In this document: one piece after another, positions 36,378 to 46,916 of the stretch
Layout of the letters: each line of letters begins with the position of its first letter
How positions within the stretch are numbered: position 1 is the stretch's first letter
Origin: Rhodococcus sp. X156
Lineage (GTDB): Bacteria > Actinomycetota > Actinomycetes > Mycobacteriales > Mycobacteriaceae
Reading direction: 5' to 3'
Length of the DNA: 64,000 bases
NCBI RefSeq assembly: GCF_004006015.1
Contig: NZ_CP034766.1
Location: forward strand, 2,017,001 to 2,081,000
The notes under the pieces: generated by a model
What the model was told of the DNA's origin: nothing
The model's input: only the letters and a program-made list of their open reading frames with translations
The model's database searches: none
Position numbers and translations under genes: made by a program

Positions 36378-37162
36378 GGCGGGCCACCGCGCTCGCGGCG
36401 GTCGCACTGGCCGCGGCGCTGAGCCTCGCGGGCTGCAGCAGCGACTCCGACGACGGCGCTGCTCCGGCATCACTGCCGGTGTCCACCACCGGCGCACCGA
36501 GCACGTCCCCCACCAGCGCGCCGCTGGCCGGCCAGTTCGCCCGGCCCACCCCGCTCCCGCCGACGGTCACCTGCGCCTACCCGCCGTCCGCGCAAGCGGT
36601 GCGGCCGGTGAGCCCCCCGCCGACCGCCAACATCTCCACCCAGGGGATCGCCACCGTCACCCTGGACACGTCCGTCGGTGACATCGGGCTGAACCTCGAC
36701 CGGGCGCTCGCACCGTGCACGGTCAACAGCATGGTGAGCCTGTCGACGCAGGGCTACTTCGACGACACCCCGTGCCACCGACTGGTGACCTCCGGCATCT
36801 ACGTCCTGCAGTGCGGCGACCCGACCGGCAAGGGCAACGGTGGTCCCGGGTACGTCTACGCCAACGAGTACCCGACCGACCTGTACCAGGCGAATGATCC
36901 CGCGCTGTCCACGTCGGTGAACTACCCCCGCGGCACCGTCGCCATGGCCAACACCGGCAAGCCGTCCAGCAACGGGAGCCAGTTCTTCCTGGTGTACCAG
37001 GACTCGCCGCTGCCGCCGACCTACACAGTGGTGGGCTCCATCAGCGAGCCCGGGTTGGCCACCCTCGACAAGGTGGCGGCGGGCGGAGACGACGGCTCCA
37101 TCAGTGCTGGCGGCGGCGCACCCAAGACCACGGTCACCATCGAGAAGGCCACGGCCAGCTAG
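36374..37162 (+). CDS. Cyclophilin-type peptidyl-prolyl isomerase lipoprotein
   Basis: A 262-residue paralogue of the preceding gene. Here the anchor is a lipoprotein signal peptide (MRRATALAAVALAAALSLAGC, lipobox LAGC at residues 18-21) instead of a transmembrane helix. A Ser/Thr/Pro linker leads to the cyclophilin domain, with VNSMVSLSTQGYFDDTPCHRL and SNGSQFFLVY. The ATG overlaps the preceding stop (ATGA). The two genes are clearly a tandem duplication whose secretion signals diverged. A 12-bp-stem terminator follows. Confidence 0.92.
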   Translation: MRRATALAAVALAAALSLAGCSSDSDDGAAPASLPVSTTGAPSTSPTSAPLAGQFARPTPLPPTVTCAYPPSAQAVRPVSPPPTANISTQGIATVTLDTSVGDIGLNLDRALAPCTVNSMVSLSTQGYFDDTPCHRLVTSGIYVLQCGDPTGKGNGGPGYVYANEYPTDLYQANDPALSTSVNYPRGTVAMANTGKPSSNGSQFFLVYQDSPLPPTYTVVGSISEPGLATLDKVAAGGDDGSISAGGGAPKTTVTIEKATAS

Positions 37163-37176
37163 CTCTCTGTTGTTCT

Positions 37177-37212
37177 CGAACGGGCCGCTCCTTGCCGGGG
37201 GCGGCCCGTTCG
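37177..37212 (+). terminator. Terminator after the cyclophilin pair
   Basis: CGAACGGGCCGC (37177-37188) and GCGGCCCGTTCG (37201-37212) form a perfect 12-base stem with a 12-base loop, 15 bases past the cyclophilin stop codon. Confidence 0.7.
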
Positions 37213-37262
37213 CTGTCGGTGCTGGTCACAGGGCCGAAAATGTCGGGGCGGGGCCCTATGCT

Positions 37263-37278
37263 TCGAACATGCGTTCGA
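37263..37278 (+). promoter_or_regulatory. LexA (SOS) box overlapping the HNH gene start
   Basis: TCGAAC-ATGC-GTTCGA is a perfect match to the actinobacterial LexA box TCGAAC-N4-GTTCGA. The ATG of the gene is inside the spacer. TATGCT (37257-37262) directly upstream could be the -10 box of a leaderless transcript, so LexA would sit on the transcription start. Confidence 0.75.
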
Positions 37279-38612
37279 ATGTTGCGGCAGTGGCAGTGGA
37301 GGACCTCCCCGACGAGGTCGCCTCGCTGCTGGCCGAGCACGCCTCAGTGATGGGGCGGTTGCAGCGGCTGCCGCTGGCCGGGCTCAGCAATGCTGGGGTG
37401 TTGGCGGTGTGCCGTGAGGTGGAGCGGGTGCAACGGATGAAGCCCACAGTGCAGCATCGGTTGATTGTGGAGATGGAGTGCCGCTCCTTGGCCACGGTGT
37501 TCCTGGCTCGCGGTACTGCGGGGTTGTTGTCGGAGCTGCTGCACCTGGACATCCAGGAGGCGCGGGCCCGGGTACGGGCTGCGCAGCTTCGAGGGCCGCG
37601 CACGTCGTTCACTGGTGAGGACCTCGGACCGGCCCATCCTGCGTGCGCGGCCGCCGAAGCGGAAGGCTCCCTCTCCCCGCGGCACGCCGAGATCGTCGCC
37701 AAGACGATGCACGACCTACCCGCATCCCTGGACACCGAGACTGTCGGGTTGGCCGAGCAGACTCTGGCCGCGCAGGCGTGTGCGCTGCGGCCCTCCGAAT
37801 TGACCAAGGCGGCGGAGCGACTGACTACCTACCTCGATCCCGACGGCCGCGAGACCTCTGACGTGGACCGGGCGCGGCGACGTGGCTTCACCATCGGCCG
37901 CCAGCGCCCGGACGGGATGAGCCGCATCAGCGGTGAGCTGGACCCGATGACCCGGGCCCTGGTGGACGCGGCGTTCTCCGCGGCCGCCCGGCCGGTGTCG
38001 GAAGATGGGGTTGTGGATCCGCGCAGCGCCGCCCAGCGCAACCACGACGCGCTGGCCACGCTGTGCCGCAACGCCCTGGCTTCCGGGGAGCTGCCCAGCA
38101 ACCGCGGATTACCAGCGACGGTGGTGGTGACGATGGGACTGGCGGACCTGGAGCGCCGGGCGGGTACCGCGTCGACCGCTTCCGGTGGCACCGTGCCGGT
38201 GCGCGACGTGCTCCGCATGGCCGCGGACGCGAAGTGGCTGCCCTGCGTGCTGGACTCCGCCGGCCAGGTCCTGCACCTGGGCACCGGGCAACGCCTGGCC
38301 TCACCGGCGCAACGCCTGGCCCTGTACGCCCGAGACCGCGGCTGCACCCGGCCCGGCTGCGAGATACCCGCCCAGTGGACCCAGGTCCACCACCTGCACG
38401 AGTGGCAACACGGCGGACCCACAGACCTGCACAACCTCGCGCTCGTCTGCCCGTTCGACCACCGCCTCATCACCCACGAAGGCTTCACCGTCCGCATGGG
38501 CACCAGCGGCCGCATCGAGTGGATCGCACCCAGACACGTTGACCCACAACAGGTTACACGCACCAACCCGATCCACCACCCACCCGACCTCAGCGACCCC
38601 GACCCGCCCTAG
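37269..38612 (+). CDS. DUF222 / HNH endonuclease domain protein (13E12-repeat type)
   Basis: A 447-residue protein with an N-terminal DUF222 region (about 20-310) and a C-terminal HNH nuclease domain. The nuclease motif is [20 protein letters not shown] followed by [20 protein letters not shown] and the CPFDHRL zinc end, with both Cys pairs present. Mycobacterial 13E12-family proteins have this layout; their DNA target and role are not established. The start ATG at 37269 lies in a LexA box, so it should be induced by DNA damage. The gene is convergent with relA and the two stop codons share one CTAG. Confidence 0.9.
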   Translation: MRSNVAAVAVEDLPDEVASLLAEHASVMGRLQRLPLAGLSNAGVLAVCREVERVQRMKPTVQHRLIVEMECRSLATVFLARGTAGLLSELLHLDIQEARARVRAAQLRGPRTSFTGEDLGPAHPACAAAEAEGSLSPRHAEIVAKTMHDLPASLDTETVGLAEQTLAAQACALRPSELTKAAERLTTYLDPDGRETSDVDRARRRGFTIGRQRPDGMSRISGELDPMTRALVDAAFSAAARPVSEDGVVDPRSAAQRNHDALATLCRNALASGELPSNRGLPATVVVTMGLADLERRAGTASTASGGTVPVRDVLRMAADAKWLPCVLDSAGQVLHLGTGQRLASPAQRLALYARDRGCTRPGCEIPAQWTQVHHLHEWQHGGPTDLHNLALVCPFDHRLITHEGFTVRMGTSGRIEWIAPRHVDPQQVTRTNPIHHPPDLSDPDPP

Positions 38613-40948
38613 CTGGCTGAGGTCACTCGGTACACGTCGTAGACACCCTCTACGTTGCGCACCACGTTGAGCACGTTGCCAAGGTGCTTGGGCTCGCCCA
38701 TCTCAAAGGTGAACTTGCTGACCGCCACGCGGTCGTGCGAGGTGGTGACCGACGCGGACAGGATGTTGACCTTCTCGTCGGCCAACGTCTTGGTGATGTC
38801 AGAAAGCAGGCGGTGCCGGTCCAGCGCCTCCACCTGGATGGCCACCAGGAACACCGACGACGAGGTCGGCGCCCACTGCACCTCCACGTGTCGCTCCGCC
38901 TGGGCGTTCAGCGAGGTGGCGTTGGTGCAGTCTGTGCGGTGCACGCTCACCCCGCCGCCCCGGGTGACAAAGCCCAAGATCGCGTCGCCAGGCACCGGCG
39001 TGCAGCACTTCGCCAGCTTGGTGAGCACTCCGGTGGCGCCGGTGACCAGCACGCCGACGTCGGTGGAGCGTCGCGAATGTCCCGTGGTGGTCGACGGCGT
39101 CGCGCGTGCAGCCAGCTCTTCCTCGGCGTCCTCCACACCGCCCAGCTGCGCCACCAGCCGCTGCACCAGGTGCTGCGCCGACACGTGACCCTCGCCCACC
39201 GCGGTGTACAGCGCCGAGACGTCGGCGTAGCGCAGCTCGCGGGCCAGCGCGGAGATGGTCTCCCCGCTCACCAACCGGTGCAGCGGCAACCCGCCGCGCC
39301 GCACCTCCTTGGTGATGGCGAGCTTGCCCGCCTCCAGCGACTCCTCGCGGCGCTCCTTGGCGAACCACTGCCGGATCTTGCTCTTGGCCCGCGGCGACAC
39401 CACGAAGCTCTGCCAGTCACGGCTGGGCCCGGCGTTGGCGGCCTTGGAGGTGAACACCTCCACCACCTCGCCGTTCTCCAGCGGCCGCTCCAGCGCCACG
39501 AGGCGACCGTTCACCCGCGCACCGATGCAGCGGTTGCCCACCTCGGTGTGCACGGCGTAGGCGAAGTCCACCGGCGTCGAGCCGGCCGGCAGCGTGATCA
39601 CGTCCCCCTTGGGGGTGAACACGAAGATCTCCTTGACCGCCAGGTCGTAGCGCAGCGACTCCAGGAACTCCCCCGGGTCGGCCGACTCCCGCTGCCACGC
39701 CAGCAGCTGACGCATCCACGCCATCTCGTCCACGTCGGCGCCGGGGGAGGCCGCGTTCTTGCCGCGGGACTCCTTGTACCGCCAGTGCGCGGCGATGCCG
39801 AACTCCGCGGTGCGGTGCATCTCGCGGGTGCGCACCTGCACCTCCAGCGGCTTGCCCTCCGGGCCCACCACCGTGGTGTGCAGCGACTGGTACACCCCGT
39901 AGCGCGGCTGGGCGATGTAGTCCTTGAACCGCCCCGCCATCGGCTGCCACAGCGAGTGCACCACGCCCACGGCGGCGTAGCAGTCCTTGACCTCCTCGCA
40001 CAGCACCCGCAGACCCACCAGGTCGTGGATGTCGTCGAAGTCGCGTCCCTTGACGATCATCTTCTGGTAGATCGACCAGTAGTGCTTGGGCCGGCCCTCC
40101 ACCGTGGCGTCGACGCGACCCGCGGTGAGCGTCTGCTGGATCTGCTGCTGAACGGTGGCCAGGTAGGTCTCCCGCGAGGGCGCGCGGCCGGCCACCAGCC
40201 GCACGATCTCGTCGTACTTCTTGGGGTGCAGGATGGCGAACGCCAGGTCCTCCAGCTCCCACTTGACCGTCGCCATTCCCAGCCGGTGCGCCAGCGGGGC
40301 GATGACCTCGAGGGTCTCGCGCGCCTTGCGCACCTGCTTCTCCGGCGGCAGGAACCGCATGGTGCGCATGTTGTGCAGCCGGTCGGCCACCTTGATCACC
40401 AGCACGCGGGGGTCGCGGGCCATCGCGATGATCATCTTGCGGATGGTCTCTGCCTCAGCGGCGCTGCCCAGCGCCACCTTGTCCAGCTTGGTGACCCCGT
40501 CCACCAGGTGCGCCACCTCGTCGCCGAAGTCGCGGCGCAGCTCGTCCAGCGAGTAGCCGGTGTCCTCCACGGTGTCGTGCAGCAGGGCAGCGATCAGCGT
40601 GGTGGTGTCCATCCCCAGCTCGGCCAGGATGGTCGCCACCGCCAGCGGGTGGGTGATGTAGTGGTCGCCAGACTTGCGCATCTGGCCCTCGTGGTGGGCC
40701 TCCGCGGCGTCGTAGGCGCGCTGCAGGGTGACCAGGTCCGCCTTGGGGTGCAGCGACCGGTGCAGCGTCGCCAGCGGCTCGAGCACCGGCTTGACGGCAC
40801 CCCCACGCTGCGCGGTGATGCGCCGGGCCAGGCGGGCACGCACGCGGCGCGAGGCCGACGAGGTGCTGGACGGGGGCGGGGTCTCCGCAACAGCTCCCGC
40901 GCCATCACCGTTCTCGGTGGACACCGGTTGCACGTCGTGGCTCACCAC
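38609..40948 (-). CDS. relA: Bifunctional (p)ppGpp synthetase/hydrolase
   Basis: A protein of about 779 residues of the Rel/Spo long type that makes and degrades the stringent alarmone. The N-terminal HD hydrolase has [20 protein letters not shown] and [10 protein letters not shown]. The synthetase domain (about 240-390) has [19 protein letters not shown] and [24 protein letters not shown] ([20 protein letters not shown]), a zinc-finger-like CCTPVPGD segment and a C-terminal ACT domain follow. Both catalytic halves look intact. The starts GTG 40948 and GTG 40945 both follow AGGAGG at 5 and 8 bases; I report the first. It follows apt by 79 bases, as in mycobacteria. Confidence 0.95.
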   Translation of the reverse strand: MVSHDVQPVSTENGDGAGAVAETPPPSSTSSASRRVRARLARRITAQRGGAVKPVLEPLATLHRSLHPKADLVTLQRAYDAAEAHHEGQMRKSGDHYITHPLAVATILAELGMDTTTLIAALLHDTVEDTGYSLDELRRDFGDEVAHLVDGVTKLDKVALGSAAEAETIRKMIIAMARDPRVLVIKVADRLHNMRTMRFLPPEKQVRKARETLEVIAPLAHRLGMATVKWELEDLAFAILHPKKYDEIVRLVAGRAPSRETYLATVQQQIQQTLTAGRVDATVEGRPKHYWSIYQKMIVKGRDFDDIHDLVGLRVLCEEVKDCYAAVGVVHSLWQPMAGRFKDYIAQPRYGVYQSLHTTVVGPEGKPLEVQVRTREMHRTAEFGIAAHWRYKESRGKNAASPGADVDEMAWMRQLLAWQRESADPGEFLESLRYDLAVKEIFVFTPKGDVITLPAGSTPVDFAYAVHTEVGNRCIGARVNGRLVALERPLENGEVVEVFTSKAANAGPSRDWQSFVVSPRAKSKIRQWFAKERREESLEAGKLAITKEVRRGGLPLHRLVSGETISALARELRYADVSALYTAVGEGHVSAQHLVQRLVAQLGGVEDAEEELAARATPSTTTGHSRRSTDVGVLVTGATGVLTKLAKCCTPVPGDAILGFVTRGGGVSVHRTDCTNATSLNAQAERHVEVQWAPTSSSVFLVAIQVEALDRHRLLSDITKTLADEKVNILSASVTTSHDRVAVSKFTFEMGEPKHLGNVLNVVRNVEGVYDVYRVTSAS

Positions 40949-41027
40949 TTCCACCTCCTGCCCAATGCCTGGAACGGCATGCCGTCATCACGCAACGGTC
41001 ACACCGTCACGGTGTCGAGAGTAAACC

Positions 41028-41597
41028 TCAGGCAGGGACGACACAGACGAGCGGGGCACGTCCCTCTTCGGGACCGTCGGTGAGCAGCTCGCGCCCACCC
41101 AGACCGGGAACCTCCAGGACGGCCGCAGCCGTGGTGACCTCGGCTCCGCACCGCCGCAGCAGCCGCACCGACGCGGCCAGGGTCCCGCCGGTGGCCAGCA
41201 CGTCGTCCACCACCAGCACCCGGCGACCGTGCAGGTCCACCGCCGCGGCCGGCACCTCGAGGGTCGCCTTGCCGTACTCGAGGTCGTAGCTCTGCGAGTG
41301 CACCGGCGGCGGGAGCTTGCCGGCCTTGCGCACCGGCAGCACCCCGACGCCCAGCGCCAGGGCCACCCCGGAGCCGAGCAGAAAGCCACGTGCGTCGATG
41401 CCCGCCACCAGGTCCACGCCCTGGGCGTCCTCGGCCAGCGCGGCGATCACCGCGGCCAGCGCGGGACCGTCGGCGAACACCGGGGTGAGGTCGGAGAACA
41501 GCACGCCGGGGACGGGAAAGTCCGCGACCACCCGGGTGAGTCGCCGGACGTGCTCCGCCGCGCTGCGCCGCACGTCGAGGTCGTTGGTGAGGCTCAT
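41028..41597 (-). CDS. apt: Adenine phosphoribosyltransferase
   Basis: A 189-residue purine-salvage enzyme that joins adenine to PRPP, giving AMP. The PRPP-binding motif is [13 protein letters not shown], the base-binding strand is [10 protein letters not shown], and [21 protein letters not shown] is the flexible loop. The ATG at 41597 overlaps the secF stop by 4 bases, so it is translated as part of the secDF transcript. Confidence 0.96.
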   Translation of the reverse strand: MSLTNDLDVRRSAAEHVRRLTRVVADFPVPGVLFSDLTPVFADGPALAAVIAALAEDAQGVDLVAGIDARGFLLGSGVALALGVGVLPVRKAGKLPPPVHSQSYDLEYGKATLEVPAAAVDLHGRRVLVVDDVLATGGTLAASVRLLRRCGAEVTTAAAVLEVPGLGGRELLTDGPEEGRAPLVCVVPA

Positions 41598-42886
41598 CGC
41601 TTCCGCTTTCCAGTGGGACGCGCACCCGTGCTGGGCGCGCTCCCCCGCTTCTGGTTGGGCTTGGTCGGGCGAGTGGGGCGCACCGGGGTGCGCGGGGTCG
41701 TGGTGGCCGTGGTGGCACGCACGGCAGCGACGTCAGCACCGCCGACCACGGCGGCCTCCGGCGCACCCGCCTGCTTGGCCGCAAGCGCCTTGCGCCGGGC
41801 CAGCACCTTCTTGGTGTGCACCGCCACCTCGCCCTTGCGCTCGCGCAGCGTCACCACCAGCGGCGTGGCCAGGAAGATCGAGGAGAAGGTGCCCACGACC
41901 AGGCCGGTGAGCTGCACCAGTGCCAGGTCCTTGAGCGTGCCGACCCCGAGCAGCCACACGCCGATCACCAGCAGCCCGAGCACCGGCAGCACCGCGATCA
42001 CCGTGGTGTTCACCGACCGGACGATGGTCTGGTTGACCGCCAGGTTGGCCTGCTCGGCGTAGGTCCGCCGGGTCAGGTGCAGCACCCCGCGGGTGGTCTC
42101 GTGCACCTTGTCGAACACCACGACGGTGTCGTAGAGCGAGAAGCCGAGAATGGTCAGCAGACCGATCACCGTGCCCGGGGTGACCTCGAACCCGATGAGG
42201 GAGTACACGCCTGCGGTGACGATGAGGTCCTGGGCCAGAGCGGCGAGCGCCGCGATGGCCATGTCCCGCTCGAAGACGATGCCGATGAAGATGCCGACCA
42301 GCACCAGGAACACGATCAGCGCGACGATCGCCTTCTGGGTGATCTCGCTGCCCCAGGTGTCGCTCACCGCCGTGTCGCTGATGGCGGCCAGGCTCGGCTC
42401 ACCGCCGGCCGGCGCCGGGCGGAAGGCGTCGAAGAGCGCCTGGCGCAGCCCGTCCACCTGGTTGGCGTCGAGGGTCTCGGAACGGATCTGGATGGTGCTG
42501 GAGCCGCCGGAGCCCACCGTCTGCACGGTCACCGGGTCGGTGCCGATGACCGCCGAGTACACCTCCTCGACCTCGGAGACCGTGGCACCGCCGGCGGGGA
42601 ACTGGATCTGGGTGCCGCCCTCGAAGTCGATGCCGAGGTTGAAGCCCCGGAAGATGATGGAGCCGAGGCAGACCAGCACCAGGACTGCGGTGATGACGTA
42701 CCAGCGACGCCGGTTGCCGATGATGTCGAACGCGCCCGTGCCGGAGTAGAGCCGGGTCATGACGTTCTTGCGGGTCACCGGGTCACGGGTGTCGACTCCG
42801 CCGTTCAGGGAGCCACCGTTCTCGTCGCCGTTGAGGCTCTCACCGCTCTGGGTGGTGCTGCCCTGGGGGTCTGGGGTCTCGGACAT
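41594..42886 (-). CDS. secF: Protein translocase subunit SecF
   Basis: A 430-residue inner-membrane subunit that, with SecD, uses the proton-motive force to finish protein export. TM1 ([18 protein letters not shown]), the [12 protein letters not shown] strand motif, a periplasmic P1 domain and five further spans (GILKL-like [20 protein letters not shown] and [14 protein letters not shown]) are present. The C-terminal 90 residues are a basic, Ala/Thr/Pro-rich cytoplasmic tail unusual in length. The ATG at 42886 has AAGGAGG 7 bases upstream and lies 2 bases from the secD stop. Confidence 0.96.
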   Translation of the reverse strand: MSETPDPQGSTTQSGESLNGDENGGSLNGGVDTRDPVTRKNVMTRLYSGTGAFDIIGNRRRWYVITAVLVLVCLGSIIFRGFNLGIDFEGGTQIQFPAGGATVSEVEEVYSAVIGTDPVTVQTVGSGGSSTIQIRSETLDANQVDGLRQALFDAFRPAPAGGEPSLAAISDTAVSDTWGSEITQKAIVALIVFLVLVGIFIGIVFERDMAIAALAALAQDLIVTAGVYSLIGFEVTPGTVIGLLTILGFSLYDTVVVFDKVHETTRGVLHLTRRTYAEQANLAVNQTIVRSVNTTVIAVLPVLGLLVIGVWLLGVGTLKDLALVQLTGLVVGTFSSIFLATPLVVTLRERKGEVAVHTKKVLARRKALAAKQAGAPEAAVVGGADVAAVRATTATTTPRTPVRPTRPTKPNQKRGSAPSTGARPTGKRKR

Positions 42887-42888
42887 GC

Positions 42889-44700
42889 TCAGGCCTCCTT
42901 CGGGCGTGCGCCGGCGGCGGCGAGCTGCTTGCGTTGCTTGGCCTGCGCCTGCACCGAGCCCAGCCCGGTGAGCTCGGGCCGGGACAGGAAGGCGTTCTTG
43001 GACGCCATCGCCACCAGCGGGTGGGTGACCAGGAAGACCACGATCAGGTCGAGCACGGTGGACATGCCGAGGGTGAACGCGAAGCCCTTGACCTGCCCGA
43101 CGGCGAGCACGTACAGCACCGCCGCGGCCAGGAAGCTCACCGCGTCAGCGGAGAGGATGGTGCGCCGAGCACGGACCCAGCCGCGGGGCACCGCCGACCG
43201 GAAGCTGCGGCCCTCCCGCACCTCGTCCTTCAACCGTTCGAAGAACACCACGAACGAGTCCGCGGTGATGCCGATGGCCACGATGAACCCGGCGATGCCG
43301 GCGAGGTCCAGGGTGAAGCCGATGTAGCGGCCGAGCAGGACCAGCACGGCGTAGATGACCACGCCGGACAGGATCAGCGACAGCGCGGTGAGCACGCCGA
43401 GCAGCCGGTAGTACAGCAGGCAGTAGATGAGCACCAGGATCAGGCCGATGCCACCCGCCAGCAGGCCCGCCTTGAGCGAGGCCAGGCCCAGGCTGGCCGA
43501 GACCGTCTGCGCCTCCGACTGGTTGAACGACAGCGGGAGCGAGCCGTACTTCAGGGTGTTGGCTAGCTCCTCGGCCTGCGGCTGGCTGAACTTGCCGGTG
43601 ATCGAGGTGACGCCGCCGGTGATCGCGGAGTTGATCCGCGGGGCGCTGACCACCTCGCTGTCGAGCACGAACGCGGCCTGCTTGCCCACGTTCTGGGCGG
43701 TGTAGGCGGCCCAGATGTTGCCGCCCTCACCGGTGAAGGTCAGCTGGACCTCGAAGCCGACCCCGCCGGAGGCCACCGAGGACGTGGCGTCCTTGATGTC
43801 GCTGCCCTTGAGGAAGGCCGGGGTCAGGACGTACTTGGCCAGTCCGTCGGCGCCGCAGGTGACCAGCGGCAGGGCCGGGTCGTCGTTGCCGGCGAGGACG
43901 TCGGCCACGGAGCAGTCCAGCGTGGTCAGCGCCTGCTGCTGGACCGCCGCGTCGGTGCTCTGGCGCTGCGCCTTGGCAGCGGCGATCTCGCCGGCGACCC
44001 TGGCCGCCTCGCTGCCCGGCACCGGTGCGGGGGTGGCGGCCGGCGGAGTGGTCGTGACGGCGGGCGCTTCCGGGGCGGGCGCAGAGGGGGTGGGTGCGGG
44101 GGCAGCCGTGGTGGGTGCGGGGGCAGCGGTGGTCGGCGCAGGGGCGACCGTGGTGGGCTCGGGCGGGATGCTCGGATCCTGCGCGGGCACCGGACGGCCC
44201 TGCGGCGTCGGGGGCGGGGCGGTGGTGGGTGCGGGCGCCTCGGAGGTCACCGCGGGCGCAGGGGGCGTGGTCGCCGGGGCCGGAGCCGGAGTGGTCGGCG
44301 CGGTGGTGGCCGGCGGGGTCGCGGCCACCTCGGTCTGCACGCCACGGAAGTACAGCTGCGCGGTCTGCCCGAGGGCCTTGGCCTGGGCGCCGTCGTCTCC
44401 CGGCACGGTGATCACCAGGTTCGACCCGTCGATGATCACCTCGGAGCCGGACACCCCGATGCCGTTCACCCGGTTCTCGATGATCTCCCGGGCGGTGTTG
44501 AGGCTCTCCTGGCTGGGCGCCTCGCCGTTGGGGGTTCGCGCGGTCAACGTGACCCGGGTACCGCCCTGCAAGTCGATGCCGAGCTTCGGGGTGGGCTTGC
44601 GGTCGCCGGTGAAGAACACCAGACAGTAGAGCGCCGCCACGATCGCCACGAAGATGGCCAGGTAGCGAACGGGGCGGATCTGCCCTGCCGGTGGTGCCAC
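42889..44700 (-). CDS. secD: Protein translocase subunit SecD with Pro/Ala/Thr-rich insertion
   Basis: A 603-residue SecD. TM1 (YLAIFVAIVAALYCLVFFTG), KLGIDLQGGTRVTLTA and the C-terminal five-span block (GFIVAIGITADSFVVFFERLKDEV) are standard. Between about residues 125 and 225 there is an insertion of about 100 residues made almost only of Ala, Pro and Thr with repeated APAPTTA units, inside the periplasmic P1 domain. Mycobacterial SecD also has a proline-rich stretch, but this one is long. The GTG at 44700 is used, with GAGGAG about 11 bases upstream. Confidence 0.95.
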   Translation of the reverse strand: MAPPAGQIRPVRYLAIFVAIVAALYCLVFFTGDRKPTPKLGIDLQGGTRVTLTARTPNGEAPSQESLNTAREIIENRVNGIGVSGSEVIIDGSNLVITVPGDDGAQAKALGQTAQLYFRGVQTEVAATPPATTAPTTPAPAPATTPPAPAVTSEAPAPTTAPPPTPQGRPVPAQDPSIPPEPTTVAPAPTTAAPAPTTAAPAPTPSAPAPEAPAVTTTPPAATPAPVPGSEAARVAGEIAAAKAQRQSTDAAVQQQALTTLDCSVADVLAGNDDPALPLVTCGADGLAKYVLTPAFLKGSDIKDATSSVASGGVGFEVQLTFTGEGGNIWAAYTAQNVGKQAAFVLDSEVVSAPRINSAITGGVTSITGKFSQPQAEELANTLKYGSLPLSFNQSEAQTVSASLGLASLKAGLLAGGIGLILVLIYCLLYYRLLGVLTALSLILSGVVIYAVLVLLGRYIGFTLDLAGIAGFIVAIGITADSFVVFFERLKDEVREGRSFRSAVPRGWVRARRTILSADAVSFLAAAVLYVLAVGQVKGFAFTLGMSTVLDLIVVFLVTHPLVAMASKNAFLSRPELTGLGSVQAQAKQRKQLAAAGARPKEA

Positions 44701-44841
44701 GTTCGGTAACTCTCCTCAGGTTCGCTTCATCATGGGGTGCAGCCCGCCACGTCGTGCGCTCTGCGACCGCGAGCGCCGGCAGAGCGTACCTGTGTGCAGG
44801 TGAAGGCCCTGTTCACGCTGCGTGCACCGGGCCGGTGCGGG

Positions 44842-45198
44842 TCAGGCCGTGGTGTCGCGCTTGACCAGGTCCGGACGGGACGCGTCGTGGCTCGCGTCGA
44901 GCTCGTCGGAGTAGTCGTACACGTCGGGGACGTCGGCGGCGGTGTCGGAGACACGCTCCCTGACGACCATGCGGTTCCAGGTGGTGACCACGCCGGGAGC
45001 GATCTCCAGCTCCACGGTCTCCTCGTCCAGGGCTACCACGGTGGCGTACAGGCCAGCGGTGGTCATGATCCGGTCACCGACGCTCAGGGAGTCCTGGAAC
45101 TCCTGCGCCTCCTGCAGCACCTTCTGCTGGCGGCGGCGTCCCAGGAACATCGGCAGGACCAGCGCGACCAGCAGGAGCGGGAGGATCAAGTTTTCCAT
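44842..45198 (-). CDS. yajC: Preprotein translocase subunit YajC
   Basis: A 118-residue single-span protein. The hydrophobic N-terminus MENLILPLLLVALVLPMF precedes a cytoplasmic domain with SLSVGDRIMTTAGLYATVVA, the YajC signature, and a charged C-terminal tail. It joins the SecDF holo-translocon. The 141-base gap to secD holds no gene; the three genes are probably one transcript. Confidence 0.94.
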   Translation of the reverse strand: MENLILPLLLVALVLPMFLGRRRQQKVLQEAQEFQDSLSVGDRIMTTAGLYATVVALDEETVELEIAPGVVTTWNRMVVRERVSDTAADVPDVYDYSDELDASHDASRPDLVKRDTTA

Positions 45199-45285
45199 CA
45201 GAGTGGATCCTTAGGTTGACTGGATCGGGCAGTATCGCCCGACCAACACCCAAGTGTGCCATTAGCCGCCTGCGGCACCCCCGCG

Positions 45286-46329
45286 TCAGTCGAACAGCGG
45301 CGGTTCGGGCGTGCCGCCGCTGACCGCGTCCGGCGGCGGCACCAGACCCAGGTGCGCCCAGGCAGCGGCGGTGGCCACCCGGCCCCGCGGGGTGCGGGCG
45401 AGCATACCGGCGCGCACCAGGAACGGCTCGCAGACCGCTTCCACGGTGGCGGGCTCCTCACCCACGGCCACGGCCAGGGTGGCCACGCCGACCGGCCCCC
45501 CGCCGAAGCTGCGCACCAGCGCGCCCAGCACTGCCTTGTCCAGCCGGTCCAGGCCCAGCTCGTCCACGTCGTAGACGGCCAGCGCCGCCCGGGCGACCTC
45601 CCGGGTGACCACCCCGTCCGCGCGGACGTCGGCGAAGTCGCGCACCCGGCGCAGCAGCCGGTTGGCGATGCGCGGAGTACCCCGGGAGCGCCCGGCGATC
45701 TCCTTCGCCCCACCGGGGTCGAGCTGCACCCCGAGAATGCCCGCGGAGCGGCGGATGACCAGCTCGAGCTCGGCCGGCTCGTAGAACTCCATGTGCGCGG
45801 TGAAGCCGAAGCGGTCGCGCAGCGGACCGGTCAGCGCCCCGGAGCGGGTGGTGGCGCCCACCAGCGTGAACGGGGCGACCTCCAGCGGGATGGACGTGGC
45901 ACCGGGGCCCTTGCCCACCACCACGTCCACCCGGAAGTCCTCCATCGCCAGGTACAGCATCTCCTCGGCGGGCCGCGCGATGCGGTGGATCTCGTCGATG
46001 AACAGCACGTCGCCCTCGAGCAGGTTGCTCAGCATGGCGGCGAGGTCACCGGCGCGCTCCAGCGCCGGACCCGAGGTGATGCGCAGCGCGGAGCCCAGCT
46101 CCTCGGCGATGATCATGGCCAGGCTGGTCTTGCCCAGCCCGGGCGGGCCGGACAGCAGCACGTGGTCGGGCGGTGTGCCGCGCAGCTGTGCCGCGGAGAG
46201 CACCAGCTCCAGCTGCTCGCGCACCCTGGCCTGCCCGATGAACTCGGTGAGGCTGCGGGGCCGCAGGCTGCGCTCGGCGTCACGGTCCTCCGGCAGCGCC
46301 TCCGGCGTGAGCTCCTCGCGCCCGGTCAC
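45286..46329 (-). CDS. ruvB: Holliday junction branch migration ATPase RuvB
   Basis: A 347-residue AAA+ motor that drives branch migration of Holliday junctions with RuvA. Walker [13 protein letters not shown], Walker B LFIDEIHR, sensor 1 LVGATTRSG, arginine finger GPLRDRFG and a C-terminal winged-helix domain are present. The GTG at 46329 overlaps the ruvA stop by 4 bases. It is under the SOS box in front of ruvC. Confidence 0.97.
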   Translation of the reverse strand: MTGREELTPEALPEDRDAERSLRPRSLTEFIGQARVREQLELVLSAAQLRGTPPDHVLLSGPPGLGKTSLAMIIAEELGSALRITSGPALERAGDLAAMLSNLLEGDVLFIDEIHRIARPAEEMLYLAMEDFRVDVVVGKGPGATSIPLEVAPFTLVGATTRSGALTGPLRDRFGFTAHMEFYEPAELELVIRRSAGILGVQLDPGGAKEIAGRSRGTPRIANRLLRRVRDFADVRADGVVTREVARAALAVYDVDELGLDRLDKAVLGALVRSFGGGPVGVATLAVAVGEEPATVEAVCEPFLVRAGMLARTPRGRVATAAAWAHLGLVPPPDAVSGGTPEPPLFD

Positions 46330-46916
46330 CGCTTGCGGCCCAGCGCGTTGAGGGCGGTGCGCAGCGCCACCGGCGTGGTGAGGTCGGGGGCGTCGGCGAG
46401 GACGGCGTCCACCACCTGCTCGGCCTGCTTGGTCGGGAAGCCGAGGCCGACGAGGGCGTCGAGCACCTGCTCGCGGACGGCACCACCGAGGTGCTGCACC
46501 CCGGACCCGCCGGCCACCTTCTCCACCTTGTCCTTGAGCTCGACGATCATCCGCTCGGCGCCGCGCTTGCCGATCCCGGGCACCCGGGTGAGCGCGGTGA
46601 CGTTCTCCTCGGCCAGCGCCGCGCGCAGCGCGTCCGGCTCGTGCACCGACAGCACCGCCATGGCCAGTCGCGGGCCCACCCCGGAGACGGTGAGCAGCAG
46701 CCCGAACAGCTCCCGGGACTCCGCGTCGCCGAAGCCGTACAGGGTGAGCGCGTCCTCGCGGACGATGAGCGTGGTGGACAACCGACCCTCGTCGCCGCGG
46801 CGCAGCCCCGCCAGGGTGGCCGGGGTGGCGTGCACGCGCAGGCCCACTCCGCCGACCTCGACCACCGCGTGGTCGAGCCCCAGGGACAACACCTCTCCGC
46901 GGATGGAGGAGATCAC
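46326..46916 (-). CDS. ruvA: Holliday junction DNA helicase subunit RuvA
   Basis: A 196-residue junction-binding protein: the N-terminal OB domain ([20 protein letters not shown]), two helix-hairpin-helix motifs ([35 protein letters not shown]) and the C-terminal RuvB-binding domain ([20 protein letters not shown]). The GTG at 46916 overlaps the ruvC stop by 4 bases. Confidence 0.97.
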   Translation of the reverse strand: MISSIRGEVLSLGLDHAVVEVGGVGLRVHATPATLAGLRRGDEGRLSTTLIVREDALTLYGFGDAESRELFGLLLTVSGVGPRLAMAVLSVHEPDALRAALAEENVTALTRVPGIGKRGAERMIVELKDKVEKVAGGSGVQHLGGAVREQVLDALVGLGFPTKQAEQVVDAVLADAPDLTTPVALRTALNALGRKR

